Assembly: GCA_016223165.1 (NCBI GenBank) | Contig: JACRPO010000009.1 | Location: 1,488,001 to 1,552,000 of the forward strand | Source of the DNA: Burkholderiales bacterium | Lineage (GTDB): Bacteria; Pseudomonadota; Gammaproteobacteria; Burkholderiales; Burkholderiaceae_C | Length of the DNA: 64,000 nt | Direction: 5' to 3' | Shown here: positions 54,074 to 62,837 of the stretch, in pieces | Numbering within the stretch: the first letter of the stretch is position 1 | Layout of the letters: every line of letters begins with the position of its first letter | The notes under the pieces: model-generated | What the model was told of the DNA's origin: nothing | Database searches by the model: none | What the model saw: the letters and a program-made list of their open reading frames with translations, nothing else | Program-made: the position numbers and the translations under genes

Positions 54074-54781
54074 ATGGACACACGCGCCCGGCCCGGCTTC
54101 GACGTCGCCCGCTTCCTCTCCGTGGTGCCGCTGTTCCAGGAGATGCACGCGGAGGAGCTCTTCCGCATCGAGCAAGGCTGCCAGCTGCGCCGGCTGGCGC
54201 GCGGCGACATGGTCTTCCGCTTCGGCGAGCCCTGCGAGGCCTTCCACCTGTGCGTCACCGGGCAGATCAAGCTCTTCGTGCTCTCGCAGACCGGGCAGGA
54301 GAAGGTGATCGAGATCATCTCTCCCGGGCAGAGCTTCGCCGAGGCGCTGATGTTCACCGACCGGCCCTACATCCTGAACGCGCAGGCGCTCAGCGACAGC
54401 CTGCTGCTGTCGATCGGCAAGGATGCGGTGGTCGGCGAGATCCAGCGCGACCCGCGCTTCGCGCTGCGCATGCTGGCCGGCATCTCGCGCCGGCTGCACG
54501 GCCTCGTGCACGATGTCGAGGCCTACGCGCTGCACAGCGGCGCGCAACGCGTCATCGGCTTCCTGCTGCGCGACCAGATGGCCGAAGACTGCGTGAGCGG
54601 CGAGGTGTTCACCGTCTCGCTGCCGGTGAGCAAGGCCACCATCGCCAGCCGGTTGTCGCTGACGCCCGAGTATTTCTCGCGCGTGCTGCACGATCTGGAG
54701 TCGGCCGGGCTGATCCGCGTCGACCGGCGCGACATCCACATCCTCGACGCCGCGCGGCTGGCCGAGTACAAGATCCAGTGA
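54074..54781 (+). CDS. Crp/Fnr family regulator, DNR-like
   Basis: Cyclic-nucleotide-binding fold plus HTH SKATIASRLSLTPEYFSRVLHDLESAGLI (E..SR recognition helix); lacks the N-terminal Cys cluster of FNR. Confidence 0.88.
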   Translation: MDTRARPGFDVARFLSVVPLFQEMHAEELFRIEQGCQLRRLARGDMVFRFGEPCEAFHLCVTGQIKLFVLSQTGQEKVIEIISPGQSFAEALMFTDRPYILNAQALSDSLLLSIGKDAVVGEIQRDPRFALRMLAGISRRLHGLVHDVEAYALHSGAQRVIGFLLRDQMAEDCVSGEVFTVSLPVSKATIASRLSLTPEYFSRVLHDLESAGLIRVDRRDIHILDAARLAEYKIQ

Positions 54782-54835
54782 GGGGCGGGCCTGCCCGGCC
54801 CGCACACCCCCTGCGCGACTCGACGCGCCCCCGGG

Positions 54836-55321
54836 TTATTTCTTCTGCTGCTCGAACATCCTGGCGGCGCGGCGCTGGATCTCCTCGGGGGTCACGTCTT
54901 CGATGTGCGTGGCGATGTGCCACTTGTGCCCGAAGGGGTCCTTCACGGCGCCCGCGCGGTCGCCGTAGAACTGGTCGGCCACCTCCATGGTCGAGGTGGC
55001 ACCGGCGTCGATGGCACGCTTGACCACGGCATCGACGTCGTTCACGTACAGCATGATGCTCACGGAGGAATCGCCCACGGTCTGCGGGCTGAGCGCCTTC
55101 CATTCAGGCGCCTCGTCGTGGAGCATGACCACCGACCCGCCGATGCTGATCTCGGCATGGGCGAGCTTTCCGTCCGGCATGGGAAGGCGCAGCAACTCCT
55201 CTGCGCCGAAGGCTTTCTTGTAGAACTCGATCGCCTGCGCTGCGCCCTTGATGGTGAGGTAGGGCGTGACGGCGGTGTAGCCGTCGGGGATCTTCTTGAC
55301 GGTCTTGGCAGCCTTTGCCAT
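54836..55321 (-). CDS. VOC family protein (PhnB-like)
   Basis: DGYTAVTPYLTIKGAAQAIEFYKKAFGAEELLRLPMPDGKLAHAEISIGGSVVMLHDE...DPFGHKWHIATHIEDVTPEEIQRR. Confidence 0.92.
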   Translation of the reverse strand: MAKAAKTVKKIPDGYTAVTPYLTIKGAAQAIEFYKKAFGAEELLRLPMPDGKLAHAEISIGGSVVMLHDEAPEWKALSPQTVGDSSVSIMLYVNDVDAVVKRAIDAGATSTMEVADQFYGDRAGAVKDPFGHKWHIATHIEDVTPEEIQRRAARMFEQQKK

Positions 55322-55686
55322 GGCAACTCCTGCGGGCCTTGGAAGCGACGCTGCGGCGCCAGCCCGGTGCGCGCCGCAGCGTGCTGACCATAGTGGCCAT
55401 GCACCGTGACGTCCACATCGGGGTGCAAGACCCTGACGCGACGAGTTCCATGCGACAGCGATGCGCGATTGCCGCTGCGCCGGCAGCGCCATGACCCGAT
55501 CGACGCGAACCGCAGCACCGCGGCAAGGGCGCCTGAGCGGCTGGGCGCCCGAGCGGGTGCTGAACAGTCGAGCGGCGCCCCACGGCGCCGCACCCTCCCG
55601 CGACAGCCATCAAGACCGGCGCATGCCGGACATGTCGCGCGTCGTATGCGGGCGCGCCCGTTGCGGGGGATCATCGCCTGCGATGC

Positions 55687-56751
55687 GTGCCGACACCTTG
55701 CGCGGCCGTTGGCCAGGGACCTCGCTTGAAACCGACCGCTGTTCCGCTCGACCGACTCGAACGACTCGACCGCCTTCGCCGGCTTCCGCGCGCCGAGGTC
55801 CATGTTCACCTCGAAGGCTGCTTCGACGCGGCGCTGCTCGAGCAATGGTCCGTGCGCTTCGGCGAGCCGATGCCGCGGCCGCGCGAGACGCTGTTCCGGT
55901 TCGCGGACCTGGCGGATTTCCTGCAGTTCCTCGACTGGGCCTGCGGCCTCGTGCGCACGAGCGAGGAGCTGAGCGAGGCCGCCTACGCCTTCGCCGCGCG
56001 GCTGGCCGCCGGCGGCGCCGGCTACGGTGACCTGATCTTCAATCCCACGCACTGGCACCCTTGGCACGGCCGCCTGCCGCAGATGCTGGACGCCCTCGAT
56101 GCCGGCTTGCGCGCGGCCGAGCAAGACGGCCTGCCGCCGGTGGGTTTGTGCGTGAGCCTGCTGCGCACGCAAACGGCGCAGGCCGCGGCCGAACTGGTCG
56201 ACCTGCTGGTGGCGCTGCGCCACCCGCGCGTGGTGGCCTTGTCGATCGACGGCAACGAGGCCAGCGCCGGCCGCACCGGGCCGCGCTTTGCCGAAGCCTT
56301 CCGGCGCGCCGGCGCCGCGGGGCTGAAGCGCACGGTGCATGCGGGCGAATCGAGCGGCCCCGAAGGCGTGCACGACGCGGTTCTGCTGCTCGGCGCCGAC
56401 CGCATCGATCACGGCGTGCGCGCGATCGAGGATGCGGCCGTGGTGAGGATGCTCGTGGACCGCCGCATCCCGCTCGGCGTGTGCCCGACCTCGAACGTGA
56501 TGCTGGGCGTCTACCGCTCGCTCGCGGAGCACCCGCTCGAGCGGCTGCGGCAGGCCGGCGTGCCGATCTCGATCAACACCGACGACCCGGCGCTGCTGGG
56601 GACCAGCCTCGAGCGCGAATATGCCTTGTGCTGCGAGGCGTTCGGCTGGTCGGACGACGATCTGCGCGCGGTGGCGCGGACGTCGATCGACGCGTGCTTT
56701 GCGAACGACGATGTGAAGGCGAGGCTGCGCGAGGCGTTGAGGCACTGGTGA
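55687..56751 (+). CDS. Adenosine deaminase family protein
   Basis: LPRAEVHVHLEGCFD, VHAGESSGPEGVHDA, DRIDHGVRAIED, PTSNVMLG, ISINTDDPALLGTSL; GTG start in ORF track. Confidence 0.9.
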   Translation: MPTPCAAVGQGPRLKPTAVPLDRLERLDRLRRLPRAEVHVHLEGCFDAALLEQWSVRFGEPMPRPRETLFRFADLADFLQFLDWACGLVRTSEELSEAAYAFAARLAAGGAGYGDLIFNPTHWHPWHGRLPQMLDALDAGLRAAEQDGLPPVGLCVSLLRTQTAQAAAELVDLLVALRHPRVVALSIDGNEASAGRTGPRFAEAFRRAGAAGLKRTVHAGESSGPEGVHDAVLLLGADRIDHGVRAIEDAAVVRMLVDRRIPLGVCPTSNVMLGVYRSLAEHPLERLRQAGVPISINTDDPALLGTSLEREYALCCEAFGWSDDDLRAVARTSIDACFANDDVKARLREALRHW

Positions 56752-56850
56752 ACGCGCGCGCTGGGGCCGGTGCCGCAGCCGGGCTTCGAGGCGCATCCGA
56801 TCTGCAGCCTTGGCTTACAGTCCAGCGGCGACCGGCAGGGGCTGTGTTGA

Positions 56851-57048
56851 CGATGCATCAGACGGCAGGAGGACACGGCGCATGGCGCTGAAGCGCAACG
56901 CTCTCGATCCGTCGCCGAGATCTACCTTGGCCACGTCGAGGTGACCGACTTCCGGCGCAACGAACGCAGTGAACTCGGCACGCGCACTGCGACGCTGGAT
57001 GCTCAAGGCATTGCCAAGCTGCGCCGGTCCTGGGTCTATCGCGCGTGA
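56851..57048 (+). pseudogene. Short open fragment, possible remnant of unknown gene
   Basis: Open frame ...VAEIYLGHVEVTDFRRNERSELGTRTATLDAQGIAKLRRSWVYRA* without a convincing start codon. Confidence 0.2.
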
Positions 57049-58178
57049 TCGGACGCGACCGGGAAGCCCACGAGTCGCGGGATGGCCTCTGTGGCGAGCG
57101 CGAAGTAGTCGGGATCGCGCTCGATGCCGATGCTTTCGTAGCCGACCGCTTCAGCAGCCGCGAGCGTCGAGCCTGACCCGGCAAACGGATCGAGTACCAC
57201 GCCTTGGCCGAGCGGCAGCACGCCGCGCACGACTTGGCGCAGGAAGGCCTGCGGCTTCAGGCTCGGGTGGTTGGCGAGCTTTCGCTCGGCCGCACGGGTC
57301 GGCGAAGAGACGATCACGTCACCGAAGGGCTTGTCCTCGCCGATGCGCCTGAACCCGCCGGTGCCCCAACGGCGCAGGTTGTCCTGCACCCGGCCTTCGA
57401 GCGGACGCCGGAACAGCAGCCAGGGCTCCCACATCGAGCGCGGCATCACGCTCACCCCGTCGAACTCGACGTGCGCATGCTTGGGCCGGTCGCCACCGCG
57501 CATGGTCATCACCAGTCGTACAAGTTCGCCGCGCCGCTCCAGCCCGGCCCGCGCCAGGGCATTCGACACGCGGTGCGACAACAGCGGGTTGCTCGCCACG
57601 ACGACGTTGGCGCCCGGCACCAGCACATCGATCAGCGCACGCGCCCATTCGAAGAAGAAACGATCGAGTGCCTCGAGGTCGGTCGCTGTCAGCACGGTGA
57701 AGCGCGGCAGCGGTGCGCGCTTCGATCCATCGAAACTGGGCGGAATGCGCCACACACCTCCGCGTCCTGCGCGAAGCTTTCGTTGCTCGGCCTCCGTGTA
57801 CTCGACCAGGCCGTACGGCGGATCGGTCACGACGGCATGAATCGACTTGGGAGGCTGCTGCGCAAGCCACTCGATGCAGTTCGACAGCACGAGGCGGGCG
57901 CGGCCAACGCGATGCTGCGCCACCGAGGCCGGCGTGACGACCTTCGCGGCGGGCGCGTCGCTGTCGAAACCCGCGAGCACGTATTGGCCGCGGTCGGTGC
58001 GTTCGAACAGGTCGGGGGTGTTCAGGCGCAGATACGAACGTACCGAGGAAGGCGGGACAGCTTCGCCGATCAACTGCGAAACCTGCACGCAGACCTCGCC
58101 GACCGCCGCGCCGCGCGGGGCGCGCTCGAGAACCTGGACGATGGCGTCGCGGACTTGACCCGGCCGTCTGCGTGTCAT
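57036..58178 (-). CDS. DNA (amino-) methyltransferase with N-terminal winged-helix-like domain
   Basis: TDPPYG catalytic and DPFAGSGSTLAAAEAVGYESIGIERDPDYF SAM motifs in beta-class order; N-terminal IVQVLERAPRGAAVGEV...FERTDRGQYVL. Confidence 0.9.
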   Translation of the reverse strand: MTRRRPGQVRDAIVQVLERAPRGAAVGEVCVQVSQLIGEAVPPSSVRSYLRLNTPDLFERTDRGQYVLAGFDSDAPAAKVVTPASVAQHRVGRARLVLSNCIEWLAQQPPKSIHAVVTDPPYGLVEYTEAEQRKLRAGRGGVWRIPPSFDGSKRAPLPRFTVLTATDLEALDRFFFEWARALIDVLVPGANVVVASNPLLSHRVSNALARAGLERRGELVRLVMTMRGGDRPKHAHVEFDGVSVMPRSMWEPWLLFRRPLEGRVQDNLRRWGTGGFRRIGEDKPFGDVIVSSPTRAAERKLANHPSLKPQAFLRQVVRGVLPLGQGVVLDPFAGSGSTLAAAEAVGYESIGIERDPDYFALATEAIPRLVGFPVASDHAR

Positions 58179-58204
58179 GACTTGCCACTGGATGGGGATA
58201 CAGC

Positions 58205-58234
58205 ATGATAGACGTCTGGACGTCGCGGTGTCCA
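58205..58234 (-). promoter_or_regulatory. Predicted methyltransferase promoter (-35 TGGACA, 18-bp spacer, -10 TATCAT) with two GACGTC palindromes in the spacer
   Basis: Minus strand TGGACA-CCGCGACGTCCAGACGTC-TATCAT, about 30 bp before the ATG at 58178. Confidence 0.5.
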
Positions 58235-58286
58235 GTCCGTCCGGTCGCGAGGCTTCGACGACCGACCAGCCTGCGCCGTCGCACCC

Positions 58287-59234
58287 CTACCCACGCGGCC
58301 GCGCTGCCTCCCTCAGCACGGCCGCAGGCGGCGGCCGGCGCGGTGTGGTCAGCACCTGCTGCATGCAGCGCCGCAGCCAGCTGTGCGCCGGGTCGGCCCC
58401 GTGGCGCGGGTGCCAGGCCAGCGCCATCGGCAGCGCCGGCACGGGCAACGGCAGGTCGAACAGTTCGAGGCCGAGCCCGGCGTGCATCGCGCGCGCGGTG
58501 CGCTCGGGCACGCAGGCCACCAGATCGCCGCGCGAGGCGACCAGCAGCACGCCGTGCGCGCTCGGCACCGAGATGGCGATGAAGCGCTCGACGCCGGCCT
58601 GCGCCAGCGCCGCATCCACCGGCGAGAGCTCGCCCGGGCGCAGCGTCATCGCGACGTGGCGTTCGGCGACGAAGCGCTTGAGGGTGACCCGCCCCTTGCG
58701 CAGCGGATGGCCGGCGCGCACCGCGCCGACCAGCTTCTGCTCGTAGAGCACCGTCACTTCCACCTCCCTCGGCTGGGCGCGGAAGCCGCCGATGTCGAGG
58801 TCGATGCGGCCCTCGCGCAGGCCCTCGGGGTCGCTCAGTCCTTCGGGCAGGAAGTGCAGGCTCGCCTGCGGCATCGCTTGCTCTAGCGCCGTCGCCAGCG
58901 CGGCGCCGAAGACCACCGGAATGCCTTCCGGCGCGCGCACGACGAAGCGGCGCCGCACGCCCGCGAGGCCGCGCGCGGCGCCCGGCGCCAGCAACGCTTG
59001 CGCCTCGGCGAGCAGGCGCGCCACCGGCTCGGCGAGCTCCAGCGCGCGCGGTGTCGGCACCAGGCGGCGGCCGGCGCGCACCAGCACCGGATCGCCCACC
59101 GCCTCGCGGATGCGTGCCAGCGTGTGGCTCATCGCCGGCGTGCTGAGGTGCATGCGCTCGGCGGCGCGCGTGACGCTGCGCGTGGCGAGCAAGGCGTCGA
59201 GCGCGGCGAGCAGGCCGAGGTCGAAGGTCTTCAT
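58287..59234 (-). CDS. LysR family transcriptional regulator
   Basis: MKTFDLGLLAALDALLATRSVTRAAERMHLSTPAMSHTLARIREAVGDPVLVRAGRRLVPT. Confidence 0.94.
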   Translation of the reverse strand: MKTFDLGLLAALDALLATRSVTRAAERMHLSTPAMSHTLARIREAVGDPVLVRAGRRLVPTPRALELAEPVARLLAEAQALLAPGAARGLAGVRRRFVVRAPEGIPVVFGAALATALEQAMPQASLHFLPEGLSDPEGLREGRIDLDIGGFRAQPREVEVTVLYEQKLVGAVRAGHPLRKGRVTLKRFVAERHVAMTLRPGELSPVDAALAQAGVERFIAISVPSAHGVLLVASRGDLVACVPERTARAMHAGLGLELFDLPLPVPALPMALAWHPRHGADPAHSWLRRCMQQVLTTPRRPPPAAVLREAARPRG

Positions 59235-59351
59235 GCTGATGTCCTCACGGCAGCGTCCTCGCAGCAACGTCCCTCATGGCAAGCCTTCATGGCAGGCCTT
59301 CATGGCGAGGCCTTCACGGCAACGTCTTCACGGCCATGTTTTCATGGCATG
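59227..59351. repeat. Nine degenerate ~14-bp tandem units (consensus GYCTTCAYGGCAAC) spanning lysR start and 5' leader
   Basis: gtcttcatgctgat/gtcctcacggcagc/gtcctcgcagcaac/gtccctcatggcaa/gccttcatggcag/gccttcatggcgag/gccttcacggcaac/gtcttcacggccat/gttttcatggcatg read consecutively. Confidence 0.9.
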
Positions 59352-59353
59352 CA

Positions 59354-59383
59354 ACTATAGGTTCAGATCATTGCACTGTACAA
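59354..59383 (-). promoter_or_regulatory. Predicted lysR promoter (-35 TTGTAC, 18-bp spacer, -10 TATAGT) overlapping T-N11-A dyad TTGCACTGTACAA
   Basis: Minus strand TTGTAC-N18-TATAGT; dyad at 59371-59383. Confidence 0.5.
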
Positions 59384-59440
59384 ACCAATGGCCGCTCCCG
59401 ACACTGCGCCCCAACTCGTATCCGCCACCGGAGCCTCGCC

Positions 59441-60862
59441 ATGGAAACCCCTCACCCACGCACCGCCCCCGTCTTCGCGGCCTTCGTCGCGATGCTGGTG
59501 CTGGCCGCGCTGGACCAGACCATCCTCTCGACGGCGCTGCCGGCCATCGCCCGCGAGTTGCACGGCGCCGACCGCGTGTCGTGGGTCTTCTCGGCCTACC
59601 TGATGGCCTCCACCGTCGCCATTCCGCTCTACGGCCGGCTGGCCGACATCCACGGCAGCAAGCCGGTGCTGGTGCTGGCGATCACGCTTTTCGGGCTCGG
59701 TTCGCTGGCCGGCGGCCTGGCCAGCGACATGACGATGCTGATCGCCGCGCGCGCCATCCAGGGCGCCGGCGGCGGCGGGTTGATGACGTTGACGCTGCTC
59801 GGCATGGCCGACCTCGTGCCGAGCGAGCAGTTGCCGCGGCGCCAGGCGCTGCTCGGCGCGTCCTACGGCCTGGCGACGATGTTCGGGCCGCTGATCGGCG
59901 GCGCCATCGTCGAGAACGGATCGTGGCAGTGGACCTTCTTCATGAACGTGCCGGTGGCGGCACTGGCACTCACCGTCGTCGCCTGGGGCCTGCCGCGCCG
60001 CGCCGCGCACGCCGCCGAGCGCGTCGACTGGCTCGGCGCGGCGCTGCTGGGTGCCACGCTGGCGACGCTGCTGCTGGCCACGCGGCGCGATGCGAGCACG
60101 GCTGCCACCTGGGGCTGGCTGGCGATGAGCGCCGCGCTCGCGCTCTCGTTCGTGTGGCGGCAACGGCGCAGCTTGCACCCGATCGTGCCGCCGGCGCTGT
60201 TCGCGAGCCGCGCCTTCGTGGCCGCGGCCGGGCTCAGCGCATTGGCCGGCGTGGCGCTCTTCGCCGGCGTCGTCTTCCTGCCGCTGTACCTGCAGACGGC
60301 GCTGGCGTTGTCGCCCACGGCATCGGCGTGGCACCTGCTGCCGCTGATGGCGGGGCTCACCACCGCAGCCATCACCGGCGGCCGCGCCCTGCGCGCCCAG
60401 GCGCCGGTGCGGGCCATGGCGCTCGCGGCCAGCGGGCTGATGGCGCTGTCGTTCGCGGCCCTGGTACTCGTCTTCCGGTTCCTGCCGGGGCAGGCGCTGG
60501 CGCTGTCGGTGTGCGTGCTGCCGTTGGGCATCGGCACCGGGCTCCTGTTCCCGCTGGTGACGATGCTGTCGCGCCGCCTCGCGCCGGTGAGGCATGTGGG
60601 CGCGGCGACAGCGGCCCCCGTCATGCTGCGCGCGCTCGGCGGCGCGCTGGGTGTCTCGGCGCTCGGGGCGCTGCTGGCGCAGCAGATCACCGAGCGCATG
60701 GCCGGGACAGCGCATGCCGGCTACGCGGCCGCCTTTGCCGGCGCCGCGCAACCCGTCTACGCGATCGTCGCGCTGCTGTGCCTGCTGGGCGGCGCGGCAG
60801 CCTTCGCCGCGCTGCCACGGCGCACGCCGCAGCCGGGGCCGCCGATCCCGCAGCCGGCTTGA
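59441..60862 (+). CDS. MFS multidrug transporter (DHA2-like)
   Basis: AALDQTILSTALPAIARELHGADRVSWVFSAYLMASTVAIPLYGRLADIHG; 14-TM-like length. Confidence 0.93.
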   Translation: METPHPRTAPVFAAFVAMLVLAALDQTILSTALPAIARELHGADRVSWVFSAYLMASTVAIPLYGRLADIHGSKPVLVLAITLFGLGSLAGGLASDMTMLIAARAIQGAGGGGLMTLTLLGMADLVPSEQLPRRQALLGASYGLATMFGPLIGGAIVENGSWQWTFFMNVPVAALALTVVAWGLPRRAAHAAERVDWLGAALLGATLATLLLATRRDASTAATWGWLAMSAALALSFVWRQRRSLHPIVPPALFASRAFVAAAGLSALAGVALFAGVVFLPLYLQTALALSPTASAWHLLPLMAGLTTAAITGGRALRAQAPVRAMALAASGLMALSFAALVLVFRFLPGQALALSVCVLPLGIGTGLLFPLVTMLSRRLAPVRHVGAATAAPVMLRALGGALGVSALGALLAQQITERMAGTAHAGYAAAFAGAAQPVYAIVALLCLLGGAAAFAALPRRTPQPGPPIPQPA

Positions 60863-61016
60863 GATGACGGTGCCGCGCCGGCGGTGAGGGGCCAGCACCA
60901 GCGCGGCGCAGGCGCAGCAGAACGCGGCGGAGGCACAGCACAAAGCGCTGCGCAAGCGCAACCGCGGCACCCCAGGGCGGCCACACAATCGCCGCCATGG
61001 ACCTCGCCCTTCGCTG

Positions 61017-62231
61017 ATGCGCCCCCGCCTGCCTGCCGGCGTGTGGGTGCTCGGCTTCGTCAGCATGCTGGCCGACGTGGCCTCGGAGATGGTGCACAGC
61101 CTGCTGCCGCTGTTCCTCGTCGGCACGCTCGGCGTCAGCGTGCTCGCGGTCGGCGTCATCGAAGGCATCGCCGAGGCCACGGCGCTGATCGTGAAGGTCT
61201 TCTCGGGTGCGCTGAGCGACCGGCTCGGCCGCCGCAAGGGCCTGGCGCTCGCCGGCTACACGCTGGGGGCGCTGACCAAGCCCTTCTTCGCGCTCGCCAC
61301 CGGCGTCGGCCTCGTCATCGCGGCGCGCTTCGTCGACCGCGTCGGCAAGGGCATCCGCGGCGCGCCGCGTGACGCGCTGCTCGCCGACATCACGCCCGGC
61401 GGCCTGCGCGGCGCCGCCTTCGGCCTGCGCCAGTCGCTCGACACGGTGGGCGCAGTGCTCGGCCCGCTGCTGGCCACGGCGCTGATGCTCGCCTGGGCCA
61501 ACGACATCCGCGCCGTCTTCTGGGTGGCGGTGGTGCCGGGGCTGATGGCGGCGCTGCTGCTCTGGGTGGGCGTGCACGAGCCTGTGCGCGCGGCGCGCGC
61601 CCCGGACGAGGCCGACGCGCCGGCGCGCAACCCCATCCGCCGCGAGGCGCTGGCGCGGCTGGGCGCGGGCTACTGGCGCATCGTGGCGCTCGGCGCCGTC
61701 TTCACGCTGGCGCGCTTCAGCGAGGCCTTCCTCGTGCTGCGTGCGCCGCAGGTGGGCATGGCGATGGCCTGGGTGCCGCTGGTGATGGTGGCGATGAGCG
61801 TCGTCTACGCGGCCAGCGCCTACCCGTTCGGCAAGCTCGGCGACACGGTGAGCCGGCCGGCGCTGCTGGCCGGCTCGCTGGCCGTGCTGATCGCCGCCGA
61901 CCTCGTGCTCGCCGCGGCCGCCGATGCCGCCGGGCTGCTGCTCGGGGTGGCCCTGTGGGGCGTGCACATGGGCATGTCGCAGGGCCTGCTCGGCGCCATG
62001 GTGGCCGACAGCGCGCCGGCCGACCTGCGCGGCACCGCTTTCGGTGTCTTCAATCTCTTCAGCGGCCTGGCGATGCTGGCGGCGAGCGTCATCGCGGGCG
62101 CACTCTGGCAGGGCTTCGGTGCGGCGGCGACGTTCCACGCCGGGGCGGCGTTCGCGGCCGTCACGCTCGCCGCGCTGGCCTTCGACCACCGGCACCGCGC
62201 TCACCACGCCCACGACGCCCGCAGGGATTAG
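61017..62231 (+). CDS. MFS transporter
   Basis: WVLGFVSMLADVASEMVHSLLPLFLVGTLGVSVLAVGVIEGIAEATALIVKVFSGALSDRLGRRKGLALAGY. Confidence 0.92.
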   Translation: MRPRLPAGVWVLGFVSMLADVASEMVHSLLPLFLVGTLGVSVLAVGVIEGIAEATALIVKVFSGALSDRLGRRKGLALAGYTLGALTKPFFALATGVGLVIAARFVDRVGKGIRGAPRDALLADITPGGLRGAAFGLRQSLDTVGAVLGPLLATALMLAWANDIRAVFWVAVVPGLMAALLLWVGVHEPVRAARAPDEADAPARNPIRREALARLGAGYWRIVALGAVFTLARFSEAFLVLRAPQVGMAMAWVPLVMVAMSVVYAASAYPFGKLGDTVSRPALLAGSLAVLIAADLVLAAAADAAGLLLGVALWGVHMGMSQGLLGAMVADSAPADLRGTAFGVFNLFSGLAMLAASVIAGALWQGFGAAATFHAGAAFAAVTLAALAFDHRHRAHHAHDARRD

Positions 62232-62298
62232 CGCGGCCGGGCGCAGATCGCTTGCATCCTTGTGCACACCATCACCTCCCGGCCGCAGAATCCCACCC

Positions 62299-62751
62299 AT
62301 GCCAACCGCCGCCGCACCGCCCGATGCCGAAGCGCCGGGCACCATCCTGTGCATCGAGGACCACCCGGTCAGCATGGAGCTCGTCGAGGCGATGCTCGCC
62401 AACTTCCCGGGCATCACGCTGATCAAGGCCGACACCGGGCGCGAGGGCGTGCGCCTCGCGCTCGAGTCGCCGCCCGACCTCATCCTGCTCGACATGAACC
62501 TGCCCGACATCAGCGGCCTGGAGGTCGTGCGCGCGCTCAACGAGCCGATCGCGCAGCGGCGCTTCCGCGTCATCCTGCTCACCGCCGACAGCTTCTCGAT
62601 CGACGTCGTGAAGGCGATGTCGCTCGGCGCGCACGCCTACTGGCACAAGCCGCTGACGAGCCAGCGCGTGTTCGCCGAGTTGCCGCGCGCGCTGCAGGGA
62701 GCGCGCGCCGACCGGCAGCGCATGCAGGCACGCGGCGCGCGGCCGAGCTGA
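62299..62751 (+). CDS. Single-domain response regulator (CheY-like receiver)
   Basis: ILCIEDHPVSMELVEAML...PDLILLDMNLPDISGLEVVRAL...VILLTADS...GAHAYWHKPL; no output domain. Confidence 0.92.
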   Translation: MPTAAAPPDAEAPGTILCIEDHPVSMELVEAMLANFPGITLIKADTGREGVRLALESPPDLILLDMNLPDISGLEVVRALNEPIAQRRFRVILLTADSFSIDVVKAMSLGAHAYWHKPLTSQRVFAELPRALQGARADRQRMQARGARPS

Positions 62752-62837
62752 CCGCGGCGGCGGTGCGGCCGGCGCCGCGTCGCGGCGGCGAACCCGGCCT
62801 GAACCGGGCCTGAACCCGCCCCGTCGCCCGCGCCGGA

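Noticed and set aside
55687-56751. Adenosine deaminase family gene as a partner of ArsS (processing an adenosyl-arsenical)
   Set aside because: About 4 kb away, opposite strand and separated by unrelated genes; no direct evidence.
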